Assembly: GCA_905221605.1 (NCBI GenBank)
Contig: CAJNDS010002284.1
Coordinates: 454,727 to 518,726 of the forward strand
Source of the DNA: Symbiodinium natans
Taxonomy: Eukaryota > Sar > Dinophyceae > Suessiales > Symbiodiniaceae
Reading direction: 5' to 3'
Length of the DNA: 64,000 nucleotides
The position numbers were made by a program, and so were the translations under genes. The notes beneath the pieces are model-generated. The model was given only the letters and a program-made list of their open reading frames with translations. It was not told where the DNA came from and searched no databases. Numbering within the stretch: the first letter of the stretch is position 1; every line of letters starts with the position of its first letter. Of the stretch, positions 35,165 through 44,674 are shown piece by piece.

Positions 35165-35234
35165 TGTGACACTCGTTGCGACACTCGTTGCGACACTCGT
35201 TGTGACACTCGTTGCGACACGCGTTGCGACACTT
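35165..35234. repeat. 12-bp tandem repeat, copy B
   Basis: Five GTTGCGACACTC-type units plus a leading partial TGTGACACTC; counterpart of 19185-19244. Confidence 0.85.
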
Positions 35235-37299
35235 TGTGCAGCACGATGGCCAGACTGAGTCAGAGAGCCCTTTGAGGAGGCTCGGGCCCCGTCAAACCTG
35301 CGATCTGAGATCCTAGATCCACAAGCAGAAACAGCTTGGGAGAACATGGAAGCAACGGCTCATTCGAGGCAAACTCCACTCCGTGCAGAAAAGCCGGGAA
35401 ACGAAGTCTTCCAGCCCCCTTTTCTGAATGGCGACTCCTCTTGCGGAGGCGCGGAATATGCAGCAGACGCGCACAGCTCTACCAGAGTGGGGTGTCACAT
35501 CTACGTTTGGGGCGGAGAGCTAACATGCATTGCACCACAGCCGCACAGCCTCTTCACAGCTTAGCATGGCTGTTGTGCTCGCTTCCTGTCAGCGATGCCT
35601 ATGGAGTGCAACCAGTACCTCAAAGATAGGAGGTAGGATCCGGTCGTCGAAAGAGGACAAGGAGGTAATCCTCGCGTCGCGAAACCCGCTCACAAATGCC
35701 ACGTGGGCCGCGGAGCTCTTGGGCTGAGTGCAAGGCAAGCTTTCTTCAGGACATTTTGGAGACCGAACAAGCAGCTGCGCGGAAAGTAACGAACGCCTTC
35801 AAGGCCACAACTGAATACTGACCATGGAGACCTCATGCACACCCCAACCAAAGCATTGATTTGAAACAGCATGTAGACTTCAATCATTCGCTGTCCACGA
35901 ATAGCCAGCTAAGACTGTCATGGAGCATCTATGCACCCCCACGGAAGGTAACCCAAGAAATTTCACTGTGTGCGAACTGCTGTCGAGTTGCTCTCGTTGA
36001 GAAGCCTTGATAGAGTCGAATGGAGCTTAAGAACGCCTCCTTCCAAAGTCAATCACTTGCGGTAGGCTACAGTACCTCTTGCACCACTTTCGAACGCCTT
36101 GTAAGCTCTCCCGGCAAACACTTGGGGCAACGGATGGCAGCGGATGCCGTTGGCAATGTGTAGCTTGAAAGATGCCGTGCAATGTACAGCGGACTCATAC
36201 CACGGACGAACTATGCTCGGAGTCAAGATCACTTGATGGCGACGTCACGCTTCAGGGCATGCCGAATTGTGTTCCGGTGCTTGGTGCTCTTGCATATGGA
36301 GGCTGAGCCGGATCAACAGAGGCTCACGCATCGTGCTGGGCAGGTGACGGCTCTCAGAAGGGTGTATGACAAGGTAAGGACAAACTTGGAGTTTGTAGAG
36401 CGCATGCCTAGGTGAGTTCAGGGGCATTTCGGTTCAGCTTCAGGGCACAGAAGTTCCTGCACGTCAGTATGAATCGTTGGGCGTGGGGTCGCAAGTCACG
36501 CTTTCTTAGAATGTAACTTTAACAAGCCCTCCATTGACTTACGATGGCATGGCTGACCCCACCTAGCGATATGCCTTGCACCCGTACGGCTGCCACAGTT
36601 GCCTTGTTGCTGCTTGGTGCACTGCTAGAGACATACAGGCTCATACAAGTGCCTGTTGGCGGTCATCTAGTCCGGATTTCGGGCGTCCTGTGTCGCTTCG
36701 CCGTGCTTGGCATGGGTCATATGCAGCAGTAATGCAAAGCAGAGAGGACACAGCCGAGACTAAAGTTATATATATGTGACAAGATCGTCCATCAGTTGTT
36801 CTTCTGTTGCCGCCAACAAGCATGTCACATGAAACGCGGTGCAGCAAAGAGCCTTGGAGCACGGATCTTCTGGATCGCACATCGGGACGCTTTCCCTCTC
36901 AACACACCTGCCGCGGGCGCAGCCACTTCAGAAAAAACTTCCCCAAAAGCCGCTTGCAGGCCTTCATGCCCGGCCAGGCTCCACAAAGCGTTGGGGTGAC
37001 AGGGAGATCTGCCGGAAGGCAATGGCACATTTGGAGCTTAAGGCCTTCTGCAAACTCAAGATTGTAGTTTAGGCATACTGGCGGATGTTCGTCTCATGCC
37101 ACTCTGTTGCGCCACTCTACAAGTCTGCCAAAAGCCTGTCTCTCGTGATTTGTTCCAGGTCACTTCTCCTTTTCAACTTACCGATGCGGCATGCCCAGAC
37201 CGCCATGTGCGAGTGCAGGGGTGTGCACAAGGGCGTGAATTGGACCTTAGACAATGGAACAAGGCTCGCTGGCAAAGGCAGTGTTCCGATAAACGCATA

Positions 37300-37810
37300 A
37301 GCGTCACCGTCTCGAGCACACTCTCAGATGATGCTTCTTGGCAGCCTTAGCCGCCTTAGCCTCGACACCCCTCACCAAGGGTTTGACGGGTTTGGTTTGA
37401 CGGGTTTGATAATTGTCTCCAGGACGATGGCATCTGGCATACCAGTCACGGACGTTCCACCATGGCTCTCATAACCGCAGCAACTAGGGTTACAGCTGGG
37501 TCTGGATCCTCTTCGAAAAACCCACCTGTCCATGCAAGATGCACACGGGAAGAGCTGCCGTCTGCTGTGCCGACTGTAGTGGGCCACCCCTTCTCGCAAC
37601 TCGTCAGTCGTCCGATTGGCGCCGCGCATCTGCGTCTGGTGCGGTCCCTGACCTTGAAGCTTAAACGAAAGGCCCGACGGTTAAGCGAAGGCCTGGAGGG
37701 TTCAACGAAAATATCGGAGGAGCTAGGCATCCACGCACTGAGTGATCTGAGCAGCCCTGCTTCTGAGAAGGTCCGTCATGCTGCCTGTGGCTGTTGCCAC
37801 TGAACTGCTC
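37300..37810. other. Segment present in copy B only
   Basis: Relative to copy A (junction near 21300-21310), B carries about 500 extra bases. Part of the extra DNA (near 37640-37790) resembles the sequence that follows at 37870-38010, for example GATCTGAGCAGCCCTG versus CATCTGAGCAGCCTTG. It therefore looks like an older, diverged local duplication that A lost. Confidence 0.55.
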
Positions 37811-37857
37811 CTCTGCTTGGCGGAGATCCACCTGATAAGCTTGGGTGCTAGCAAGGT

Positions 37858-38370
37858 ATGCTGATTTCTCATCGACGCACGAAAGGTCCGATGGCTAAAC
37901 GAAGACGCCGAGGGTTCATCGAAAACCCTAGCAAAATTGCAGGAAGGTCCATGTGCTGGTCAGTTGCCAGCAGGCATCTGAGCAGCCTTGATTCGGAGAA
38001 GGCCCGTCGTGATGAACAAGGATTTCCGGCCTTTCTTGGAGTTTATCTACACACACTGAAGCAGGTCGGGATCAAGGCGTTGCTGCACACGGCAAGAAAC
38101 CTCGAGTCGTGGAGCCCTATGGAGCCTATCACCTGCGATGGCGGGCTTTGCACACTGACTTCTCTATCCTCCCGACGCCGGGGATTTGCACAAGACAGCG
38201 GGCCTCTCTCTCAAGCGCAAGACTCTTCGCAGCACGTGCGCCTGCATGAGCACCACGCCTGCTTGCTGCCACTGCAGCAAACTTCGCCGGGCCTGGACCG
38301 CAACTTGGAAGCTCATTGCCTATTGTGCAACCGACTAGATCTCGTGTTCCACCCTCAACCATCAGCTTAG
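37858..38370 (+). CDS. Copy-B counterpart of the 214-codon hypothetical frame
   Basis: Starts MLISHRRTKGPMAKRRRRGF and parallels 21351-21995 for about 150 codons, then ends early at a TAG after a diverged tail. The truncation argues against a constrained protein unless the tail is intron. Confidence 0.2.
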   Translation: MLISHRRTKGPMAKRRRRGFIENPSKIAGRSMCWSVASRHLSSLDSEKARRDEQGFPAFLGVYLHTLKQVGIKALLHTARNLESWSPMEPITCDGGLCTLTSLSSRRRGFAQDSGPLSQAQDSSQHVRLHEHHACLLPLQQTSPGLDRNLEAHCLLCNRLDLVFHPQPSA

Positions 38371-38589
38371 CTGGAGTTTCACTTCAGACGAGGAAGGGGT
38401 ATCAGCGAAAACAACGATCTTCGTGGCAAAACTGCAACTGCCGTGCTGCATCCATGAGTATCAGGATTGCTTGGATGTTTGAGGCTACTGTACGAATTTC
38501 GTGACTCGTCCTGGTGGAAGTTCACAAGTCAGTTTATTCTGCTTCGGCTTGCTGGTGGCCCGGATAGGTGGTTCTGGCTCTCGTGACTT

Positions 38590-38760
38590 CAATGGTTCTT
38601 AAGGGAGGGGCGTTCAAGGGGGCTCTTTAACCCAAGGTTCCCTAATGCTCCTCACTACTCCCGAAGGCTCCCTAAGCTTCCTTGCGGTTCCTTAAGTACC
38701 TACCCCCCACCCCTCCCGTAGGAACCCTAAAAACAAAGGTCCAAAAAAAACAAAACAATG
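38590..38760. other. CCTAA/CTTAAG-rich stretch absent from copy A
   Basis: About 150 bases of TTCCTTAAG, CCCTAAGC and AACCCTAAAAAC motifs interrupt the A/B alignment here (A has direct continuity near 22105). This suggests insertion of telomere-like filler into copy B. Confidence 0.4.
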
Positions 38761-39806
38761 CACAGCCTGGCGGAATGCGGTCTGCTCCGGCCCCTGAGGC
38801 TTCTTTATGGGGGGTCCTGTAAGCCTTCATGTGATCTTCATGGAAACGCCTGTACGTGTTTAACCTAGGATTCATGGTGATTCCAGGCGTGAGGCTGCAA
38901 GTTTCATGCTTGAGCAAACGAGGAAGGGTTTGGGTCGTTGGGCTTAGGCACGGTGATTTGCCCCATTCTCAATACAAGGAGCACCAGACTGGTATCCTGA
39001 TGAAGTAGATGGGACTCTTGTTTTCCTGCGTCTTCAGTCATTCAGCCAGGGGAGCTGCTTAACGGATGAAAGGCAGCAGTAGATTACAGTAAGCTGTTGC
39101 GGAGCACGGCGGTGCAGGTTTGCAAAGAGTGTGCACGGTTGCCCTGCGCCAGGCAGGTCTGCCTCGGGGGGACCCTTTGGTTTCAACCCCTGTTCAACCC
39201 ACTACGTGCGTTGAAAGTGCCCTGCGTCACATCCTGTTACAAGAAGGTTCAAGTGGTTTTCACCCTTCGAGAGCAGAAACCGCGATGCCTCGGCAAGTTG
39301 CATGATCTGCGAGGCCATATCGTGCGCACCCCGCGAAAACAACATCTTGGTCAACACACTGCTTGTATCAAAGCTGACCATCTGATGTGTTTGTGTGTTG
39401 CCTTCTTGCTACAAGGCGTGCCGTATGTCTTCATGCTTTGCACAGCTGCGAACCAACACTGCGCAGACGTGTCAATGCACTGCACCTGTGTTCAAACAGC
39501 TCGCATCGGGCTATTGTCTGATATTACGGGGTCCGAAGGCAGTAGCCAATAGCATTTTGTACTCGGGTTTAACAGTCAACACCGCACGATATTTCGGTGC
39601 TGCCAAAGCGTTTTGCTTGCCATCGTTTTCGGACGTTGAGGCAAGAGTTGTCTTACATACGTACGGCTTGAAAGGAATGTAAAAAACAAACAACTTGCCG
39701 CCATCTTGGTATCCCATGTCTTCGTCCACACGAACAAATGAAGCTCTCAAATGTCGTCGACATGGCACAACATCATGAACTTGGTTCTATCGGACACCAC
39801 CCAATT

Positions 39807-40090
39807 TCAGAGTATACTAAGCAGCTCTAAGACCATGCACGACGTGCCATTGTAGTTCAGCGAGGAACTTTTTGGGGTTGTACGATCGCTTGGGCATTTT
39901 GGGGTAGAAACGAGTGCAAGAACGCTGTCGACATGTCTCGTGTTGCAATGTCCACACCTTCTGCTGCGGCTATGGCCATATGGCCAGCAAAGTCCTGGGG
40001 CCGAGAAGGACGATGCGGCGCTACTGCATCCTGCAAAAATCTCCTCTGAATGTTCTTCGCACGAGCAATCATGAATGTGACGTAAAATCA
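39807..40090 (-). pseudogene. Ty1/copia reverse-transcriptase relic in copy B
   Basis: In one minus-strand frame (39857-40072) the residues GVDIATRDMSTAFLHSFLP align with the active element's DIATLDVSTAFLHSPLP, followed by AIVQPQKVP (AIIQLPKDV in the element). After a frame break another frame gives LNYNGTSCMVLE. Only about 90 residues of RT remain, without the catalytic YVDD. Its presence in both copies dates the insertion before the A/B duplication. Confidence 0.65.
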
Positions 40091-40340
40091 TGCTTTTTGG
40101 GCACAGCAGTGAGTCCGTGTTCTCCGTTTCGGTTCCATTTCCAATATTTGCGCCTGTCCGTCTTTGCTTCTTTGGTTTCTCGTGTGTCTTAGACGCTGTA
40201 GCAGTCGCGCCGATGCGAGTTTTGTCAAGTTATTCTGTCAACAACCGAGCATTTCCATGCTTGAATTGTTTCACGCCGCGCTGGGCTCCGAACAGTGAAA
40301 ATGGCCAACATGGGCCAGCATAAACTTTGGGAGCTGGACA

Positions 40341-40566
40341 GGCCTTCGACGTGATGGCCGACATTATGTGGCTGAAAATGTTGACTCCTTGTTTGGAAGG
40401 ATGGAACCGGTTCTCTGTAACGGAGAGGCCACCGTCTGACCGTTTGTTGCTCTGACTGTGGAGTTGCGATCCTTTTACTTGGGTGCGACAACGACGAGCG
40501 GACGATCGTTTTGCAGTGTCTGCACAAACTGTTGCAGCGTGCTCATGACCAGAGCGGTGGCCCCTT
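40341..40566. other. Short unassigned stretch between copy B and Rep unit 1
   Basis: Nothing recognisable; it ends at ACCGGGGAGGTCC, where identity with Rep unit 2 begins. Confidence 0.5.
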
Positions 40567-41427
40567 ACCGGGGAGGTCCCGCACGGACGGACACGCCTTT
40601 TGCAATGGTTTGCGGGCCCCGATTGAAGCTAAGCAACCAAGGCTGCTGCACAGAAAATCCTGTAGGACACTGTAGCACTGTCGGACTGTCCTGTATAGGA
40701 GAATTGCGAATTGCGGCCATGGCATTCGTCCTCACTCGATCTCCTCGACCACATCCGCCCCAAGATGCTCGCCTGGCGCTTTGCGAGGTGAGATATGTTC
40801 CCTTTTCGACAACGGCCTGCCTCTGCCCTCGTCGTGAGCGACATGACCTGGCCGACACAGACACACAGACACACACAGACACCACACACACATACGAAAG
40901 CATCAACCTTCCGCAGGAAAAGAGCAGGCACGGCACCTGCAGCTGCTCCATCTGCAGGGCGCACGCCTGCTTTCTTGCAAGTTCGGCGCGCTGCATCATC
41001 CACCCTGCTGCACAACCATACATCCTTGCTGACACGCCTGCGCCCTCGTCGTTAGCCACTGGTCCTGGCAGATGGGTCAGCCGAGACAGACACACACACA
41101 CACACACAGACACAGACAAACAAAAAAAAACTCTGGCACGCGGGTGCGCAGGAGCCTTCCACATCGACAACATCTTCAACTGGTCCAGGCGCAGGATGGA
41201 CTCCGTCATCACCTGAAGCACAAAGCGCGCGACGACATGGGCAACATCCATGCCTTCTTGCCTCCGACGGCTGCAGGTGGCACTGCAGCACCAACTGCGT
41301 GACCACCTTCAGGCACGCAGTTGCTTTTACATTGTTGCTGGAAGAATGGCACACGCAAACAAGCGACCCCACCTGCCGGCATAGCCGGTGGAACAGCAGC
41401 TGCTGCTGGAGCAGGTCCAGCAGGCAC
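40567..41427 (-). CDS. Second coding region of Rep unit 1, Ala/Pro-rich and downstream blocks
   Basis: Going left on the minus strand: an Ala/Pro-rich block (PAGPAPAAAAVPPAMPAGGV, then GGHAVGAAVPPAAVGGKK), a CA-repeat interruption, an alpha-helical block (AAGWMMQRAELARKQACALQ) and a last block (AAIRNSPIQDSPTVLQCPTG). Frames change at the microsatellites, which vary in length between the two units, so the actual exon structure is uncertain. It could be the 3' part of the gene starting at 41817. No family match; a structural or DNA-binding accessory protein is conceivable but not shown. Confidence 0.3.
40857..40899. repeat. CA-type microsatellite
   Basis: Interrupted (CA)n with CAGACA variants; recurs at 47203-47245. 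A further CA run at 41087-41113 differs in length in unit 2. Confidence 0.85.
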
Positions 41428-41453
41428 GGCAGCGGCAAGTGCATCAGCAGCAC

Positions 41454-41817
41454 CTAGAGCGCAGAATGCGCAGTGTCACACAAAGAAAAGAAAGGCCAGC
41501 CACAGCCTTGTTGTTGTATCAGATGAACCAAATCAGCAGGACTTAGTTGACGAGCTGCCTGCAGGCGACTGCAAGAAGCAGGACTCATACGTCCCACGTT
41601 GACATCTCCTGCCTGCAGAAGCCTGGCACGCCGCTTCTTCAGGTTCTTCTCTTGCTTGGCCAAATCACGGTTGTCGGCACGCAATTCAGCGCGACGGCGT
41701 TTCAGCTCCGCCAGCTCGTCGCCGAGAACCTGAAAGCAGTCTACTTGGGGTCAAGTTGCAACGAACTTGAGTGAAACAAGATTCGCCTGGGCAGGCACGT
41801 TTCGTTGTGGAGCCATG
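41454..41817 (-). CDS. Second gene of Rep unit 1, start and coiled-coil block
   Basis: A minus-strand ATG at 41817 opens MAPQRNVPAQANLVSLKF before a stop. After a CTTTCAG acceptor-like site near 41732 a long charged helix follows, reading DELAELKRRRAELRADNRDL and AKQEKNLKKRRARLLQAG, with heptad-like Leu spacing. A later piece is SPADLVHLIQQQ. If the 33 bases between TTC and GTTCTCGG are skipped, the start joins the helix in frame, but that would be an unusually short intron. The function is unknown; basic coiled coils of this sort often bind DNA or mediate oligomerisation. Confidence 0.35.
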
Positions 41818-41947
41818 GCGAGTAAGAATAAGCTCAGAAGACAGGAAGGTAGAGCACTGAGCCTGTGGCAGGTCAGGCGATCAAACACAAAAAACATCAT
41901 GAAAACCTTACCAAATGTTCGAACCGTTGAAACGGTGGCAAGTGCTG

Positions 41948-42347
41948 CGGAAAACCTCTGGGGAAACCCCTAGAGAAAGGAAACCCAATGGAAACTGCGG
42001 AAATTGTAAGAAAAGCTGAGGAAACCCTAAACCCAAGGAAACCCGAAGGAAACCCTGCAAATTACATGGAAACCCCGGAAAACCCTTCCGGAAACCCCTA
42101 CAAACTACGAGGGAAACCCTTGGAAACCCTTGCCAAAACAACCGGAAACCCAAAGGAAACCCCATGGAAACTGTGGAAATTGCTAGGAAACCCCAAGGAA
42201 ACCCTAAGGAAACCCAGGCAAACCCGAAGGAAACCCTGCAAATTACATGGGAAACCCCGGAAACCCTTCCGGAAACCCCTACAAATTACGAGGGAAACCC
42301 TTGGAAACCCTTGCCAAACAACCGGAAACCCTGCGGAAACCCCAATA
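41948..42347. repeat. GGAAACCC repeat field in Rep unit 1
   Basis: Dozens of GGAAACCC or GAAACCCC words spaced by 5-20 bases. They form a higher-order repeat of about 176-181 bp: the segment from ACCCGAAGGAAACCCTGCAA at 42041 recurs at 42222. It lies between the Rep reading frames and the second gene, where a replication origin or shared regulatory region could sit. Frames through it are repetitive and not coding. Confidence 0.8.
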
Positions 42348-42550
42348 TCAGCACCCGATTCACCCTTTGGCAATTTACAAAAGGTTAATTAGGGGGCAAA
42401 GGGGGAACAAACATCTGGACCTCTTCACACGGAGTCCTGCAGCCCGGAACCAGCATCACGCAGTTTTTTAAGTATTATACAACCAGCGTCGCCCAAAGGG
42501 TGACGTCTAAAAACGCCCTGCAATTTTGCCATGACCTGTCACTGCCTGCG

Positions 42551-43132
42551 TTAAGGAGAACGCCGGAGCTGAGGCACATCTGTCATGCGAACGCGTGGCC
42601 GCTCACCTTCAATGTAGCACTTTGCACCATGCGGGAGAACGTCCAGGTAAACGTTGGCCTGCAACCAGTCGGACGCGTAGAAAAGCGCGCAATTCACATC
42701 AGCATCCAGCGTAATGCAGATGGGCACAGCCCAAAGGAAGACGGAGTACGCGTAGATGCCTGTCGCAGACTCACCCAACCGATGCAAGTCCACATTAGCC
42801 TGAAGCAATGCACGGTACTGTAGTATCAAAGACCAATCCACCAGGTTGTCTAGGATAAGGGCGTCGTGATGGCCATACTCAAAGGCTTGTAGATTCAAGA
42901 CGTCCTGCCCTTGAATAGTCACGACAAAAGGTTTGGCAAACAGCGACTTCACAAACGATGTCTTTGCTGCTTGCGAGTGCCCTTGAAGAGCATAAATCTT
43001 GTACCGATCTGTTGCCCAGTGGAACTGGTCCAGGAACGCCTGCAAGTTTGAAAACAACCTCATCTGGTCGTAGGCGCTGACAAGTCTACTGAGTCTACTG
43101 AGATTAGCCACAAACCTCGCACCAGCACGCAT
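42551..43132 (-). CDS. Rep helicase region (SF3-like), unit 1
   Basis: This 193-codon frame carries the ATPase part of a rolling-circle replication protein. A P-loop reads LQGHSQAAKTSFVKSLF: Lys-Thr is kept, but the glycine usually before it is Ala. A Walker-B-like DALILDN and a later PICITLDADVN, where SF3 motif C normally has Asn, follow. Family knowledge: in CRESS-type Reps this domain unwinds DNA after nicking. It is in the same phase as the frame ending at 43172 but separated from it by three stops in about 40 bases, so either a small intron or a break lies between. The altered P-loop and motif C suggest decay or a divergent lineage. Confidence 0.65.
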   Translation of the reverse strand: MRAGARFVANLSRLSRLVSAYDQMRLFSNLQAFLDQFHWATDRYKIYALQGHSQAAKTSFVKSLFAKPFVVTIQGQDVLNLQAFEYGHHDALILDNLVDWSLILQYRALLQANVDLHRLGESATGIYAYSVFLWAVPICITLDADVNCALFYASDWLQANVYLDVLPHGAKCYIEGERPRVRMTDVPQLRRSP

Positions 43133-43171
43133 TCAACTTTAAGAAATGCAGAAATTCCTGCGGCTGCCAAG

Positions 43172-43573
43172 TCACGGGTCATCAACACATCGAAAGGGCA
43201 AGCGCGCTAAGGACAACACCTGGGCTACGGCCTCGCGGTACTCTGTAAGCTGCGCAGCTTTCTCAGCTTGCACCACAGACTCAAAATTTTGTAATAATGT
43301 TCTGTAAGAGCGCTTGCAGCGTCGCAAATATCCCTTGTACTGCTCGTTAGTCAACTTCCCCGTGGCCCACCAGCCCATAAGCCAATGAGGTTGTACTTCG
43401 TAATCCACAAAGGGCCAGTAGTTGGTAAAGGACCATAGAGTTCCCACTTTGGTGCAGTAAACGTAAAAGTGGGATCGGTTGCGTGACACGGCCACATGAG
43501 GCCCACGGGCCTTGTTCAGCTCCTTGGATGTCAAAACTGCACTGAAGAGCTTACAATAAGGGTACGGACACAC
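43172..43573 (-). CDS. Rep nuclease region, part 2 (motif III), unit 1
   Basis: The minus-strand frame contains HVAVSRNRSHFYVYCTKVGT. YCTKVG fits motif III (YxxK) of CRESS-DNA-virus and related HUH Reps; the tyrosine makes the covalent 5' DNA link after nicking. A basic helical segment (GYLRRCKRSYRTLL) follows towards the helicase. It overlaps the preceding nuclease frame (43551-44084) in another phase, so reading through needs a frame change around 43590-43550. Both units share this break, so it predates the duplication, or reflects splicing or frameshifting. Confidence 0.65.
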   Translation of the reverse strand: MCPYPYCKLFSAVLTSKELNKARGPHVAVSRNRSHFYVYCTKVGTLWSFTNYWPFVDYEVQPHWLMGWWATGKLTNEQYKGYLRRCKRSYRTLLQNFESVVQAEKAAQLTEYREAVAQVLSLARLPFRCVDDP

Positions 43574-44084
43574 CGTGCACTGCCGCTGAATGCGGGTGAG
43601 TCACAACATGCGGACGCACACCATCAAACATGAAGTCAGCAACGGAAGTGCGATCGATTCTGCGCTCAAACGTGATTTGCGCGTGCAAGTGGACTCGAGA
43701 TGTACCCTCTGCAGCACGGCAGGACTCTTCCAAGGTGAGAGAGATGTGTTTATTGGGCTCGCGAAATTTGGGTGGCAAAATCTCCATAGCCCATTCCTGA
43801 AACTGGGCCACCAGAAGGGTGCCGCCCGAGGAAAACCAAGTCTCTGTGCACTGCTCGAACGGAGCCCTCCAAGATGTCTTGTTGAAAGTCAATTGGACGT
43901 CTGCCCCATGGATGCGGAAAGCCGGGCTCGCACCCTCTGGCCCTTCTCGCACGGGTAGGGCGGCAGCAGACGGTTCAGAAGCACTTGGTTCAGGCGCATC
44001 GGAGAAATTTAAAGCTCTCCCAACCGCACTTTCATACTGCTGCACAGTGTCCTCTAAGAGCTGTAGCTCCTCGCCTTCTAAAAC
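43551..44084 (-). CDS. Rep nuclease region, part 1 (motifs I and II), unit 1
   Basis: The open frame runs from a stop at 44085-44087. The first part is VLEGEELQLLEDTVQQYESA with no in-frame ATG; TTAG at the boundary could be a splice acceptor or a GTG at 44045 the start. Motif I appears as GADVQLTFN, a match to the Rep FxLTxxN type. Motif II appears as VHLHAQITFE, the HUH metal-binding His pair. Then comes VADFMFDGVRPHVV before the frame closes. Motif order, spacing and the downstream motif III and P-loop identify a rolling-circle Rep. It is probably an endogenous, non-functional or spliced copy. Confidence 0.7.
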   Translation of the reverse strand, partial: VLEGEELQLLEDTVQQYESAVGRALNFSDAPEPSASEPSAAALPVREGPEGASPAFRIHGADVQLTFNKTSWRAPFEQCTETWFSSGGTLLVAQFQEWAMEILPPKFREPNKHISLTLEESCRAAEGTSRVHLHAQITFERRIDRTSVADFMFDGVRPHVVTHPHSAAVHGVSVPLL

Positions 44085-44674
44085 CTAAGCAGCACAACTC
44101 TCTAGCAGTACATCACACGCAAGCACCGCGGACCACGAGCGCATTCCTACACAGCAAGAACACTCATGACCAAGTGGCCTGGCGAAGTTGTACGACGCGC
44201 TCTGCCAGCAACTGCCCGCCGACATCTTTGCCCAACTTCTCTGGGCTGGCCAGAGCAGTACTCAATCTGCAGATGGTGCGCACAGCAGCGCGCCGGCTCT
44301 GTCGCTGCTCTGGCGCTTCCGACACTGGCATAGCACGGCTGCAGAGAGCGCGCGCAACAACAAGGGCTGGATTCGGACCCAGACTGCGCAGATGTTCATG
44401 CGCGAAGCAAAGCTAAGCTTTCCATGCAAAAATCCGCAAAAGTCAAAAGTTCAAGCGCAAATCGGAGCAAACATCTTCAAGAGTCTTTAACAAAACTGTT
44501 CATGCAAAAAGTAGCAATGCAACTCTGCGTGGAAAAAAGCAAACTGTAGCAAATCACACGCAAAACGCAGCAAAATCCACTGGAAGCCCGACCCCAAATC
44601 TGAGGCCGCAAAGTCTTACTAAAAGACCTGCCTCATGAACGTGGCCTTCTCAGTTACTCTTCTTGGCGCTCCAC

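Larger units (their letters stand above)
24211..40340. repeat. Segmental duplication, copy B
   Basis: Collinear with copy A (8862-23702), same strand, separated from it by the 0.5-kb spacer. B is about 1.3 kb longer, chiefly from the local tandem duplication near 26.5-27.3 kb and an extra segment near 37.3-37.8 kb. No recognisable intact gene was found inside. Confidence 0.9.
40567..44654. mobile_element. Rep unit 1 (4.09-kb direct repeat)
   Basis: Identical to 46913-51002 apart from a handful of substitutions and microsatellite indels. It begins ACCGGGGAGGTCCCGCACGG and ends GTGGCCTTCTCAGT. From right to left on the minus strand it carries a Rep nuclease region, a helicase region, a GGAAACCC repeat field, a coiled-coil block, an Ala/Pro-rich block and CA microsatellites. 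No terminal inverted repeats or target-site duplications are evident at its ends. Confidence 0.85.

Noticed and set aside
42098-42392. Open frames across the GGAAACCC field on both strands
   Set aside because: They are products of the repeat (Gly-Phe-Pro or Gly-Asn-Pro runs), not genes.
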